From positions 5,394,001 to 5,458,000 of the forward strand of contig NZ_FNSO01000004.1 of assembly GCF_900105945.1 (NCBI RefSeq): a DNA stretch of 64,000 nucleotides. The letters run 5' to 3'. Every line of letters begins with the position of its first letter. Position 1 is the first letter of the stretch. The stretch is from Amycolatopsis tolypomycina (GTDB taxonomy: Bacteria > Actinomycetota > Actinomycetes > Mycobacteriales > Pseudonocardiaceae). The translations under genes and the position numbers were made by a program. The notes below the pieces were generated by a model, which saw only the letters and a program-made list of their open reading frames with translations, made no database searches and was not told the origin of the DNA. Of the stretch, positions 16,008 through 24,312 are shown piece after piece.

Positions 16008-16853
16008 TTGACGACGAAGACTTCGGGCGACGCGCGCAGCCTGCCAGCCGAAGCGCTGGAAGTCCTGCGTCGACGAGCCGTTGCTGCCGTGGAGGGTGGG
16101 GCCTCGCGGGTTGAGGTTGCACGTGCTTTCGGGGTGTCGCGCAAGACCGTTGGTGCCTGGGTGGAGGCCTACCGGGCCGGTGGGGATCCCGCTTTCCGGC
16201 CGAAGCCTCGCGGGCGACGGCCCGGTGAGCAGCTGGTGCTTTCTCCGCCGCGGCAGGCGGCCACGATCGAGGCGATCGTCGCGGGGCCGCCGGAGATCCA
16301 CGGTCTGCCGCATCGGCTGTGGAACCGGCAGGCGGTGGCGGAGTTCGTCAACCACCGGTACCGCATCCTGCTCAGCCCCACGACCGTCACGCACTACCTC
16401 GGGCGCTGGGAGCTGATCGAGGAGCACGCGCTGAAACCCGCTCCTGCGCGGCGGCTCCCGGCCTTCGTCCCCGTCCCGCGCCCCGGGGCCCCCGGCCACG
16501 GGCCGTGGCTGCCGGATGCCGAACCGCTGTGGCTCGGCTGGACCCGCCCGCACGCCCCGCCGGACGCCGGTCGCGGGGCGGTTGCCGCGGGGCACAACCT
16601 GCTCAACGGCTTCCGCAGCCACTTCGGTGACGTGCACGTGCTGTTCGCCGTCACCAGCCGCGGGGTGCTGCAGTTCCTGGCGCGGCGGGGGCCGTTCGAC
16701 GCCGCTGATGTCAGTGCGTTCCTCCTCGAACTGGTGGCCAGGACCGGCCGCGGGCTCAACGTCGTCGTCACCCGGTGGCCTGCCGGGGCGCGTGGGGTGC
16801 TGCGGGCCGTGCCGGCGGGGTGCCCGGTGCGGTTCGTGCTGCTGCCCGGCTGA
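16008..16853 (+). CDS. IS630-transposase-derived HTH protein, catalytic residues lost (copy 1)
   Basis: 281 residues from a TTG start, chosen by comparison with the paralogue at 16989-17705. The N-terminal half is the homeodomain-like HTH of IS630/Tc1-type transposases (ALEVLRRRAVAAVEGGASRV, then FGVSRKTVGAWVEAYRAGG and RPKPRGRRPGEQL). A second winged HTH follows (LPHRLWNRQAVAEFVNHRYR). The C-terminal half keeps the spacing of a DDE core (HVLFAVTSRGVLQFLARRG, SAFLLELVARTGRGLNVVVT). However, the first acidic residue is not visible, the usual VDG(H/N) is VTRWPAG, and the protein ends before the third acid. It is probably a domesticated DNA-binding protein rather than an active transposase. In-frame upstream extension exists without an RBS. 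Confidence 0.7.
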   Translation: MTTKTSGDARSLPAEALEVLRRRAVAAVEGGASRVEVARAFGVSRKTVGAWVEAYRAGGDPAFRPKPRGRRPGEQLVLSPPRQAATIEAIVAGPPEIHGLPHRLWNRQAVAEFVNHRYRILLSPTTVTHYLGRWELIEEHALKPAPARRLPAFVPVPRPGAPGHGPWLPDAEPLWLGWTRPHAPPDAGRGAVAAGHNLLNGFRSHFGDVHVLFAVTSRGVLQFLARRGPFDAADVSAFLLELVARTGRGLNVVVTRWPAGARGVLRAVPAGCPVRFVLLPG

Positions 16854-16988
16854 CCGGCGATCGCGCACTCGGGACAAATCCTGGTGTTCGGTTCCCGGTG
16901 CTCGGAGACCTGCTGCCCGGCAGGACCGTGTGCACGCGGCCCGGGTAGAGGTCGAACCGGCGGCCGCCAAACCGGGCGTCGAGAATTC

Positions 16989-17705
16989 CTAATGCAGGAA
17001 CCGCACGGTGATCCGCGGGTCCGGGGCGGCCGGCCAGGCTCGCACGCGGCCCGTGTGCGCGGCGGGCCAGTGCCGCACGACCACGGTGATCGGGCGGTCG
17101 AGCTGGTCGGCCAGCCTGCCCAGGAAGTCCGTCAGCGCCGCGGCTTCGAAGGGGACGGTCCGGAGGTCGAAGAACACCGAACCCCGGTAGCACACCGCGA
17201 GCAGGACCTCCTGCCCCGCGGGCGTCCGGTGCCAGGTCAGCCGGACCCCCTCGGCGGGCCGGTGACCCGGCGGGACGCTCCCCCGCGGCACCGGCGGTCC
17301 GGGCAGCACACCCCAGCGCGCCAGGTAGCCGCTCACGGTCTTCAGGCTCAGCGTGATCCGGAACTCGCGGTTGACCAGCTCCGCGATCGCCTGCCGCGTC
17401 CACACCCGGTACGGCAGCCCGAGTTCCTCGGGGGTCCGCCCGGTCACGGACTCGAGGACGACGGCCTGCTGCTCCGGCGAGAGGGCCAGTTGCTCCCCGG
17501 GACGGCGACCGCGGGTACGTGGCCGGAACGCGTCTTCGCCGAGGTCACGGTAGGCGTTGACCCAGGTCCCGACCGTCTTGCGGGACACCCCGAACAGGCG
17601 GGCCACCTCGCTGCGCGACCGGCCGGACTCGACGGCCGCCACCGCCCGGCGGCGCAGGTCCTCCAGCGCGGCTCCGGGCAGGCGCCGCGCGTCGCGCCGG
17701 ACCAT
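16989..17705 (-). CDS. IS630-transposase-derived HTH protein, catalytic residues lost (copy 2)
   Basis: 238 residues, convergent with and paralogous to the gene at 16008-16853: ALEDLRRRAVAAVESGRSRS, FGVSRKTVGTWVNAYRDLG and RPRTRGRRPGEQLALSPEQQ match closely. Then come LPYRVWTRQAIAELVNREFR and a shortened DDE-like half (VLLAVCYRGSVFFDLRTVPF, ITVVVRHWPAAHTG) where the catalytic Asp positions read as non-acidic residues. ATG at 17705 with GGGGGAGAG directly upstream. It begins 23 bases after the CopCD stop and may be cotranscribed with the copper genes. No inverted repeats or target duplications were seen around either copy, so neither looks like a live insertion sequence. Confidence 0.75.
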   Translation of the reverse strand: MVRRDARRLPGAALEDLRRRAVAAVESGRSRSEVARLFGVSRKTVGTWVNAYRDLGEDAFRPRTRGRRPGEQLALSPEQQAVVLESVTGRTPEELGLPYRVWTRQAIAELVNREFRITLSLKTVSGYLARWGVLPGPPVPRGSVPPGHRPAEGVRLTWHRTPAGQEVLLAVCYRGSVFFDLRTVPFEAAALTDFLGRLADQLDRPITVVVRHWPAAHTGRVRAWPAAPDPRITVRFLH

Positions 17706-17728
17706 CTCTCCCCCTGCCAGCACGGCCG

Positions 17729-19480
17729 TCACCGGATCCCCAGCGGGATCCGGAGCGTCGCCTGGTCCACTTCGGACGTCCGGACGACGACGGCGAGCTC
17801 CCACTGCCCGGGCACGGCGATCGAGGCGCCGGCGACGTAGTGACCCAGCCCGGCGTAGGCCACCTGGACCGGCAGGGGGCCGAGGGCCCGGTCCGGCAGC
17901 CGCAGCTCCGCCCGCAACTCCGCCACCTCGCGCGGCCGCGACTGCGCGTCGAGCACCGTCAGGTGCATCTCGTTCGGCCCGATCCGCCCCGGCGAAATCT
18001 CGACGCCGAGCTGCCCGGTCGTGCTTCCCGCGCGGAACGGCAGCACGGTGCTCACCGGGCCGGTGTACGCGGGGATCTTCGGCGCGGCGGCTTCCCGGGC
18101 CACCTGCGCCTGCGCCGGTTCGACACTGACCAGGGCGGCGGTGAACCCGAGCACGACGACGGCCACGGCGGCTTCGCACCCGACCGCGCGCCGGAAGCGG
18201 CGTACCTCGGCCTCCCCCGGGCCGCGCGCGGCCCGCTTGCGCTGCACCGTCGTCACCGGGACTTCGCCGTAGTGGCGGCGCACCCAGCGACGCGCCAGCC
18301 CACCCAGGGCGACGAGCACCGCGACCAGGGCCAGCTTGGCGAGCAGGATCGTGCCGTACGTCGTCCCGGCCAGCGCCGACGGCGTGCCGACCTGGCGCCA
18401 GGCCTCGAACGTGCCGGTGACCACCACGACGGCCACGCACACCGCGGCCACCCGCGAGAACCGCGGGATCACCTGACGCAGCCTGTCGACGTCGTCCGGC
18501 CGCCGCAGCAGCACCAGCAACGCGACCAGCCCGCCGATCCAGACGCTCATCGCCGTCAGGTGCACGGTGTCGGCGGCGAGCGCGAACCCGACGTGCACGC
18601 CGGCGGCGCTGTGGTTCGCCAGGCTCCAGGTCAGCGCGAGCGCGACCCCCGCCGTGAGCACGGCACCGCCGTGCCACCACGGGTTCCGCGGCACGCGCGG
18701 CCACCACCCGAGCCACCCCGCCACCACGGCCAGCAGCGCCAGCCGCACCGCGAGCACCAGCCCCATCCGGCTGCCGAGCGTCGAGCCGAGCAGCGCGAAG
18801 TCGCCCACCGCGGAGAGCGGCCGCCCGGCGGCGTACGGCCCGTAGGCCAGGAAACCCAGCGCGGTCGCCGAGACCAGCACCGTCCAGCCGAGCCACAGCA
18901 GCCGTCGGTCACCGGTCCCGGACACGCCGCCCGGGCCGCGCAGCACAGCCGAGAAAGCCGCACCGAGCAGGATCGCGAGCCCGGCGTAACCGGTCCAGCG
19001 CAGCACGCCGTACACCGTCGCGGTCAGGCCACCGCCGCCCTCCGCCGACGCCGGCGCGGCGGCCGCGTCCGAGATCGGGGTGGGCCGTCCGACGCTGAAG
19101 CTGAACGCCCCCTGCACCGGGTGCGAGTCCGCGGACACCACCCGGTAGGTCACCGTGTGCGTGCCGGTCGCCAGCGCGCTGGGCACGGTCACCGCGACGG
19201 CGTCGCGCCGCCCGTCCGGGTGCACCGGCCGGGGCAGGCCCTTGACGGCGTCGCCGCGCGGGCCGAGCAGCCGGATCTCCGCGAGCCCGGCGTCGACGGG
19301 TTCGTTGAACCGCAACGAGATTTCGTGCGGCGACGCATCGACGACGGCCCAGTTGCCCGGGGTCGTGTCCAGCAGGATGGCGTGCGCCGACGCGGTCCCC
19401 GGGACGAGCACGAGCAGGAGCAGCGCGAGGACCGGAGCCGTCACGGCGGCCGCGAGCCGCCGGGGCGTTGCTGCGAGCAC
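17729..19480 (-). CDS. CopC-CopD fusion copper-binding/transport protein
   Basis: 583 residues. A signal peptide (LALLLLVLVPGTASA) is followed by mature His33, the N-terminal copper ligand of CopC. The CopC beta-sandwich (residues about 33-125) has EISLRFNEPVDAGL and THTVTYRVVSADSHPVQGAF. About eight CopD membrane helices follow (for example TGYAGLAILLGAAFSAVL, LALLAVVAGWLGWW, ADTVHLTAMSVWIGGLVALL with a membrane His). A C-terminal extracytoplasmic domain of about 150 residues ends the protein. This is the YcnJ-type architecture linked to copper acquisition or resistance. GTG at 19480 is preceded by AAAGGAA. It lies downstream of ycnI-like and multicopper oxidase genes, separated from ycnI by a strong hairpin. 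Confidence 0.93.
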   Translation of the reverse strand: MLAATPRRLAAAVTAPVLALLLLVLVPGTASAHAILLDTTPGNWAVVDASPHEISLRFNEPVDAGLAEIRLLGPRGDAVKGLPRPVHPDGRRDAVAVTVPSALATGTHTVTYRVVSADSHPVQGAFSFSVGRPTPISDAAAAPASAEGGGGLTATVYGVLRWTGYAGLAILLGAAFSAVLRGPGGVSGTGDRRLLWLGWTVLVSATALGFLAYGPYAAGRPLSAVGDFALLGSTLGSRMGLVLAVRLALLAVVAGWLGWWPRVPRNPWWHGGAVLTAGVALALTWSLANHSAAGVHVGFALAADTVHLTAMSVWIGGLVALLVLLRRPDDVDRLRQVIPRFSRVAAVCVAVVVVTGTFEAWRQVGTPSALAGTTYGTILLAKLALVAVLVALGGLARRWVRRHYGEVPVTTVQRKRAARGPGEAEVRRFRRAVGCEAAVAVVVLGFTAALVSVEPAQAQVAREAAAPKIPAYTGPVSTVLPFRAGSTTGQLGVEISPGRIGPNEMHLTVLDAQSRPREVAELRAELRLPDRALGPLPVQVAYAGLGHYVAGASIAVPGQWELAVVVRTSEVDQATLRIPLGIR

Positions 19481-19517
19481 GAGGTTCCTTTCGCGGGCGG
19501 AGGGGACGGGCGGGAAG

Positions 19518-19556
19518 GCGGTGGCCCGGCCGAGGACCGGCCGGCCGGGCCACCGC
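19518..19556 (-). terminator. GC-rich hairpin between ycnI-like and copCD-like genes
   Basis: A perfect 14-bp stem, GCGGTGGCCCGGCC (19518-19531) with GGCCGGGCCACCGC (19543-19556), and an 11-base loop. It lies just after the YcnI stop and before the CopCD start. There is no U-tract, as is common in actinobacteria. It probably attenuates read-through into copCD. Confidence 0.65.
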
Positions 19557-19562
19557 CCGCTT

Positions 19563-20288
19563 TCAGACCCCGACTTTCGGCGTGCGCGCCACCGGGGAGG
19601 GTTCGACCGGCTCCGGCCGCGCCCGCCGCCGCGACTGCCACGCCCAGCCGCACGCGGCGATCGCGAGGGCGAGCCCGCCACCGCCGAGCACCCGCGCGGT
19701 CGGGTCGGTCGCGACGGCCGCCTGCTCGGGGGCGGCGGCTGCGGGCGCGGCGGCCAGTGTCAGCGTCGGGGCGGGGTGTTCCGGCTCGGCGCCGCTGCCG
19801 TCCGGTTCGTCGATCCAGCGCACGACCGAACCGTCCGAATAGGTCTGCAAGGCCTTGAACACCAGCTTGCCGGTGTCCTTGGGGAGCGGGCCCAGCCCGA
19901 CGAGGAACTGCTGGAACTGGCCGGGCTGCACCTGGCCGCCCTGCCACACGATCGAAGTGACGGCCTCGGTCACCGTGCCGTCGTCGGTCTGCACCGGCTG
20001 GGGCAGCTTGGTCTTCTGCGGGGTCACCGTCCAGCCGGGCACCGGCTGCACCGACACGGAGGCGAGCGGGTGGCCGGCGGGCAGCACCACCTCGAGCTTC
20101 ACGGTCGAGGCGGCCGGCTTCTCGTTGGGGACGTTGAACGCGACCCGGGTGTAGCCGCCCGGTGCGGCGGGGCTCGTCGGGGTGACCGTGACGTGCGCGG
20201 AGGCGGCGGGCTGCACGAGGAACACGCCTGCCGCGCCGAGCAGGGTCACGACGGCGGCCCGCCGGACGGAGGTGCGGGAAACGGACAT
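19563..20288 (-). CDS. YcnI-family (DUF1775) copper-binding membrane-anchored protein
   Basis: 241 residues. The signal peptide (AAVVTLLGAAGVFLVQPAAS) ends at ASA and the mature chain starts with His32 (HVTVTPTSPAAPGGYTRVAF), as in YcnI where the N-terminal His binds copper. The DUF1775 body follows (NVPNEKPAASTVKLEVVLP, VQPVPGWTVTPQKTKL, SIVWQGGQVQPGQFQQF). A Pro/Ala linker and one C-terminal helix (VLGGGGLALAIAACGWAW) with an Arg-rich tail anchor it outside the membrane. The ycnI-copCD pairing is standard and points to copper handling at the envelope. It overlaps nothing and is 14 bases after the multicopper oxidase stop, so it is operonic. Confidence 0.94.
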   Translation of the reverse strand: MSVSRTSVRRAAVVTLLGAAGVFLVQPAASAHVTVTPTSPAAPGGYTRVAFNVPNEKPAASTVKLEVVLPAGHPLASVSVQPVPGWTVTPQKTKLPQPVQTDDGTVTEAVTSIVWQGGQVQPGQFQQFLVGLGPLPKDTGKLVFKALQTYSDGSVVRWIDEPDGSGAEPEHPAPTLTLAAAPAAAAPEQAAVATDPTARVLGGGGLALAIAACGWAWQSRRRARPEPVEPSPVARTPKVGV

Positions 20289-20302
20289 GTCGGCTCCAGG
20301 GC

Positions 20303-21397
20303 TCAGTTGTGCGGCTGGGACTCGGTGACGCCCGGGATGCCGGGCAGCGGGACGGTGGCGGGGTGGACGTCGGCGATGGTGACCATGCCGGTCATCCCCA
20401 TCGACACCTCGGAGTGCGAGAAGACGTGGCAGTGGATCATCCACTTGCCGGGCCGCACCGGGACCCAGATCAGGTCGTAGGTCTGCCCGACCCCGACGGT
20501 CAGGGTGTCCATCTGCTGCGGCACCGCGAGCGGGCGGCCGTCCTGGGCGACCACGGTGAAGTAGCCGCCGTGGATGTGGATGGCGTGGAACATCTCCGGG
20601 CCGGTGCCGATGAGCCGGATGTGCACCCGCTCGCCGACCTTCGCCGCGAGCGACGTCGTCGCCGGGTAGCTCTTGGCGTTGAAGACGAACCCGAGGGCGC
20701 CGTCGCCGGTCATGATGCGGAAGTCGCGTTCGGCCGGGATGTCGCCCAGCGTCGGCACGACTTCGAGGGCGCCGTAGAGGCCGCGGCCCTCCTGGTCGCC
20801 GTCCTCGTGGGAGTGGTACCAGTGGGTGCCGGTCGACACCGCCGTCCACTCGTAGGTGAAGCTCTGGCCCGGCTCGATGTCCGGCTGGGTCAGCATCGGC
20901 ACGCCGTCCTGGTCGTTCGGCAGCTCCATGCCGTGCCAGTGCACCGCGGTCGGTTTCGGCATGTCGTTCTTGACGACGATCCGCACCTTGTCGCCCTGGT
21001 TGACCCGGATCACCGGCCCGGGCAGCCGGCCGTTGAACGCCAGCGCCTGCTTGGTGCGGCCGGGCTCGGTCTCCCAGGTCAGCGGCGCGGCGGTCAGGTG
21101 GAACTCCTTGACGCCGTCCTTGAGCTCCCACGCCGCGAGCGTGGTGCCGTCACCGAGGTCGGCTTCGGCCTGCGAGCGCTGCCCGAACGCCGTCCCGAGC
21201 GGCCGCTGCAGCAGCTGCGTGGCCGCGGCCTGCTCGACGTTCACCGGTGCGGGGCCGGCCACCGACCGCGCCGGACCGGTGGCCACGGCCGCGGTCAGCC
21301 CGACGGCCGAGCCGAGCACGACGTAGCGCAGGGCCCGGCTGCGCGGGAGCCGGAACCGGCGGGCCGGGCCCGCGCCCGGCCGTGGTGGAAGAGGCAT
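20303..21397 (-). CDS. Secreted multicopper oxidase (small, two-cupredoxin size)
   Basis: 364 residues. A twin-Arg-poor but hydrophobic N-terminus (RYVVLGSAVGLTAAVATG) suggests export or anchoring. All four copper motifs are present: HWHGMELP, GTHWYHSHED, HAIHIHGGYF and HCHVFSHSEVSMGM. The last contains the type 1 Cys with its His and Met. The length fits compact laccase-like oxidases rather than the three-domain CueO/CopA type. It probably oxidises Cu(I) or phenolics outside the cell and supports copper tolerance with its neighbours. Start ATG 21397 has AAGGGAA six bases upstream. First gene after the large cupredoxin gene in the same direction. Confidence 0.94.
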   Translation of the reverse strand: MPLPPRPGAGPARRFRLPRSRALRYVVLGSAVGLTAAVATGPARSVAGPAPVNVEQAAATQLLQRPLGTAFGQRSQAEADLGDGTTLAAWELKDGVKEFHLTAAPLTWETEPGRTKQALAFNGRLPGPVIRVNQGDKVRIVVKNDMPKPTAVHWHGMELPNDQDGVPMLTQPDIEPGQSFTYEWTAVSTGTHWYHSHEDGDQEGRGLYGALEVVPTLGDIPAERDFRIMTGDGALGFVFNAKSYPATTSLAAKVGERVHIRLIGTGPEMFHAIHIHGGYFTVVAQDGRPLAVPQQMDTLTVGVGQTYDLIWVPVRPGKWMIHCHVFSHSEVSMGMTGMVTIADVHPATVPLPGIPGVTESQPHN

Positions 21398-21436
21398 CGA
21401 ATTCCCTTCAGCGTGGCGGAAAACGGCGAGGAAGGG

Positions 21437-21464
21437 CCGGGGACGGCGCGGGCGCCGCCCCCGG
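21437..21464 (-). terminator. Hairpin downstream of the large cupredoxin gene
   Basis: CCGGGGACGGCGC (21437-21449) pairs with GCGCCGCCCCCGG (21452-21464) with one mismatch. It lies between the stop at 21481 and the multicopper oxidase start at 21397, so it probably reduces read-through. No U-tract. Confidence 0.5.
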
Positions 21465-21480
21465 ACCTCGTGTTCGACGG

Positions 21481-24312
21481 CTACTTGCACACGGTCGCGA
21501 AGGCGACCGGATTGCGCTGCCGGCAGGTCAACTGGTCGTTGACCGCGTTGCTCGGCGCCTGCTGCACCCAGCCCTCGTAGGCGAGCGGGATCGGCAGGAC
21601 GCCCATCCCGCCCATGCCCGCGTACCCGGAGACCTGGTCGTCGGTCGCCGTGTTCGGGCCGGCGGTCAGCACCATCCGGCCGACCACCGCGGCGTCGGCG
21701 GGGTTGCCGTCGCCGTTCGGGTCCGGGTCCACCACGGACATCGCGTTCGAGAACTTGCTGGAGACGTAGGCGTAGTAGCCGCCGCCCTTCTTCGCCCCGT
21801 AGTTGATGCCGTGGCAGCCGGAGTCACAGGGCAGCCACTTGACGATCTTGTCCGTCTTCGGGTCGATCACCGTGATGTTGTTGGTGAGCGTGTTCGCCAC
21901 CAGCACCGCGGAGTTGTCCGGCGCCACGGGAATCTGGATGTCCAGACCACCCCAGTCCCCGGACGGGCCCTTGACGGGGTCGTAGTTGGCCCACAGGTCG
22001 ATCTTCTTGTAGTGCTGCTTCGCCCCGCCGTCGGCGACGCACGCGTCGGCCTTCAGCGAGATGCACGAAACGGTGGCACCGGAGAAGTCGGCCTCGTACG
22101 CCTTCGAGCCGTCCGGCGTCATGCCCGACGCGATCGGCAGCTCGCCGGTCTGCTCGTGCCGGATCTGCCCGCTCGGGATGTCGACGACCGTGGCGTTGTA
22201 CAGGTTGACGTTGGGCGTGATCATCGTCGACCCGTCCCCGGTCATCCAGTGGGCGTGTGGGTGCGCGACCTTCTCCCCCGGCAGCTGGACCGGGATGCGC
22301 CGGTCGATCTTCGTCGCGTCGGGCGAGAGCTCCATCACCGCCCCGCCCGCGTTGAGCGCGACGTGCAGCTGTCCGGTGTCGGTCCGGCTCATCACGTGTG
22401 ACGGGTCGGGGCCGACTTCGATCTGCCTGATGAACGCGCCGCTGGCCCGGTCGAAGACGTCCAGCTTGTTGCTGAACCATTCGGTCTGGTAGATGACCTT
22501 CTCGTCCTTGTCGGTCCACATGTTGTGTGGGTTGTTCATGTTGACCTGGGGCAGCGCGACCTTCCTCTCCACTTCCCAGTTCTGCACGTTCACCCGCGTC
22601 GCGGTCCCCGGCTTGGTCTTGCTCGCCGTGGTTTCCATCTCGGTGTCGACCCAGACCTCGCCGACCCCGGGCACCGCCGGTTTCTTGTTGGCGGCCGGGA
22701 GTTTCTTCGGCACGCCCTGGTGTTCCTTGAGGTAGAGGCTCAGCAGCGGGATGAGCTGCGGGTTGCCGGCCTCGTCGTAGGTCAGGATGGGCGCCGGCGG
22801 GTAGTCCGACGGGTTCCATTCCGTGTCCTGCGTGCCGCTGTAGGTCTGCCAGTTGCCCGGCGCGGTGATGTTGAAGAACTTCGTCACCAGCTGCGTGATG
22901 ATGTCCGCGTTGGACGGCACCACCAGGTTGCGGCTGTTGACGTGCAGCTTCTTGCCGAAGTCCAGGCCCGGGGTGAGCGGGTCGTCGACCACGACCGCAC
23001 CGAGCATGTACGGGTGGATCTTGCACTGGAAGGCGTACAGGCCGGGCTCGGTGAGCTGGACGGTCTGGTTTCCCACCCAGGCCCCGCCCTGGTCGTACGG
23101 GAAGCCCTTCGCCCCGTCCGGCCAGATCAGGCTGGTCGCGGTGTGCGCGGACGCCGCGGCGGGCTGGTTGACCCCGAAGTTGACCGTGACCGGCAGCGTG
23201 ATGTCGTTGCTGGCCCACTTCTTCAGCTCGTCGAGCAGGCCCATCAGGTCCGCCCCGACCGGCAGCTTGTCCAGCGACACCGGCACGTTCGCCGGTTGCG
23301 CCGCGACCTGCTGCTGGAACTGGTCGAGCAGGGTGTTCGCCTGCGCCGCCCGGGCGTCACCGGCCGGCAGGACCTGCCCGACCGCGCTGCGCAACGCCCC
23401 CATGTTGAGCAGCTGGGCGGGATCGACGCCGAGGTTGCCGACCTGCGGCGTGTTGCTCCCGCTCGGCAGCAGCTTGCTCAGCTGCGAGACGGCTCCGCCC
23501 AGCAGGTTGTTCGCGCTCGACCCGTCCAGTGCGCCGTTGCCCAGCAGCGGCAGCTTCGACAAGTCCAGCGACGGCAGCAGGCCGAGCACCTTGCCCAGGT
23601 TGAGCCGGGGCAGCTCCGCCACGGCCAGCGACTTGGTGCCGAACAGGTTCAGGTTCGTGTTGTACCAGGCCCCGTTGTCGTCGGTGAGCCGGAAGCTGAC
23701 CGGCAGTGGCCCGACCCCGATCGGGGCCCCGCCGGGCCCGGTGACCGTCGTCGGGGCACCGCTCGACGGCGGCGCCGTCGTGCCCGGTGGTGCCGTGGTG
23801 GTGGGCGGGGCCGTGGTGGTCGGTGGGGCGGTGGTCGTGGTGGGCGGGGCCGTCGTGGTCGGCGGCGTGGTGGTGGTCGTGGGCGGTGCGGTGGTGGTCG
23901 GCGGGGCGCCGTCACCGACGTGCACGGCCATGAACATGTCGGGGTGGAACCGGCAGGTGAGGTTCACCGTGCCGGGGCTGCCGAAGGTGTGCGAGAACGA
24001 CGACCCGGGCGGCATGTCGGGCGAGTTGATCTCGCCGCCGCCGGACTGCACGACGCTGTGCACGCTGCCGTCGGTTTCGGTGTTGGTCCACGTCACGGTG
24101 TCGCCGACGGCGATCGAGATGTCGGCGGGGGTGAAGCTGAGGTTCTGCTGCTGCACGGTGAACGTGGCCGCCGACGCCGGAGCGGGCCCGGTGAACACGA
24201 CACCGAGGGTGCTGAGGACCACGGTCGTGGCCAGCACCATGGCGCGTGAGGCTCCGCGGCGGCGCCAGAGCCCGCCGGAGGAGGACCTGCGCAACGGATG
24301 CGATGGACGCAT
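21481..24312 (-). CDS. Secreted protein with two cupredoxin domains, Pro-Thr linker and beta-propeller
   Basis: 943 residues. Signal peptide at about 20-45 (VLATTVVLSTLGVVFTGPAP). Cupredoxin 1 (about 45-130) has type 1 ligands in SVHSVV and LTCRFHPDMFM. A PPTTT-rich linker follows (about 133-185), then a spacer of about 200 residues. Cupredoxin 2 ends in AFQCKIHPYMLGAVVV, again Cys-His-Met. The C-terminal 400 residues are a seven-blade-like propeller (HNMWTDKDEKVIYQTEWFSN, VFDRASGAFIRQIEVGPDPS, NNITVIDPKTDKIVKWLP). I know no named family with this order. The propeller resembles YVTN/nitrous-oxide-reductase-like repeats. It is probably a cell-surface copper protein donating to or buffering the adjacent oxidase. 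ATG at 24312 with AGAAGGGAAG just upstream; longer upstream frames have no RBS. Confidence 0.82.
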   Translation of the reverse strand: MRPSHPLRRSSSGGLWRRRGASRAMVLATTVVLSTLGVVFTGPAPASAATFTVQQQNLSFTPADISIAVGDTVTWTNTETDGSVHSVVQSGGGEINSPDMPPGSSFSHTFGSPGTVNLTCRFHPDMFMAVHVGDGAPPTTTAPPTTTTTPPTTTAPPTTTTAPPTTTAPPTTTAPPGTTAPPSSGAPTTVTGPGGAPIGVGPLPVSFRLTDDNGAWYNTNLNLFGTKSLAVAELPRLNLGKVLGLLPSLDLSKLPLLGNGALDGSSANNLLGGAVSQLSKLLPSGSNTPQVGNLGVDPAQLLNMGALRSAVGQVLPAGDARAAQANTLLDQFQQQVAAQPANVPVSLDKLPVGADLMGLLDELKKWASNDITLPVTVNFGVNQPAAASAHTATSLIWPDGAKGFPYDQGGAWVGNQTVQLTEPGLYAFQCKIHPYMLGAVVVDDPLTPGLDFGKKLHVNSRNLVVPSNADIITQLVTKFFNITAPGNWQTYSGTQDTEWNPSDYPPAPILTYDEAGNPQLIPLLSLYLKEHQGVPKKLPAANKKPAVPGVGEVWVDTEMETTASKTKPGTATRVNVQNWEVERKVALPQVNMNNPHNMWTDKDEKVIYQTEWFSNKLDVFDRASGAFIRQIEVGPDPSHVMSRTDTGQLHVALNAGGAVMELSPDATKIDRRIPVQLPGEKVAHPHAHWMTGDGSTMITPNVNLYNATVVDIPSGQIRHEQTGELPIASGMTPDGSKAYEADFSGATVSCISLKADACVADGGAKQHYKKIDLWANYDPVKGPSGDWGGLDIQIPVAPDNSAVLVANTLTNNITVIDPKTDKIVKWLPCDSGCHGINYGAKKGGGYYAYVSSKFSNAMSVVDPDPNGDGNPADAAVVGRMVLTAGPNTATDDQVSGYAGMGGMGVLPIPLAYEGWVQQAPSNAVNDQLTCRQRNPVAFATVCK
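23760..23920. repeat. Tandem Pro/Thr codon repeats inside the cupredoxin gene
   Basis: Irregular GGTGGT/GGCGG-type repeats encode eight or more runs of PPTTT(T)APP on the minus strand. This is a low-complexity linker, probably O-glycosylated, and a likely site of length variation. It is not a CRISPR or intergenic repeat. Confidence 0.85.

Noticed and set aside
16854..16988. Possible coding remnant between the transposase-derived genes
   Set aside because: Short frames with no start signal or convincing similarity.
16008..17705. Active IS630 insertion sequence
   Set aside because: No terminal inverted repeats or TA duplication seen and catalytic acids are missing in both copies.
23760..23920. 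Short repeats resembling a CRISPR array
   Set aside because: They are codon repeats for a PPTTT linker, without spacers of constant length.
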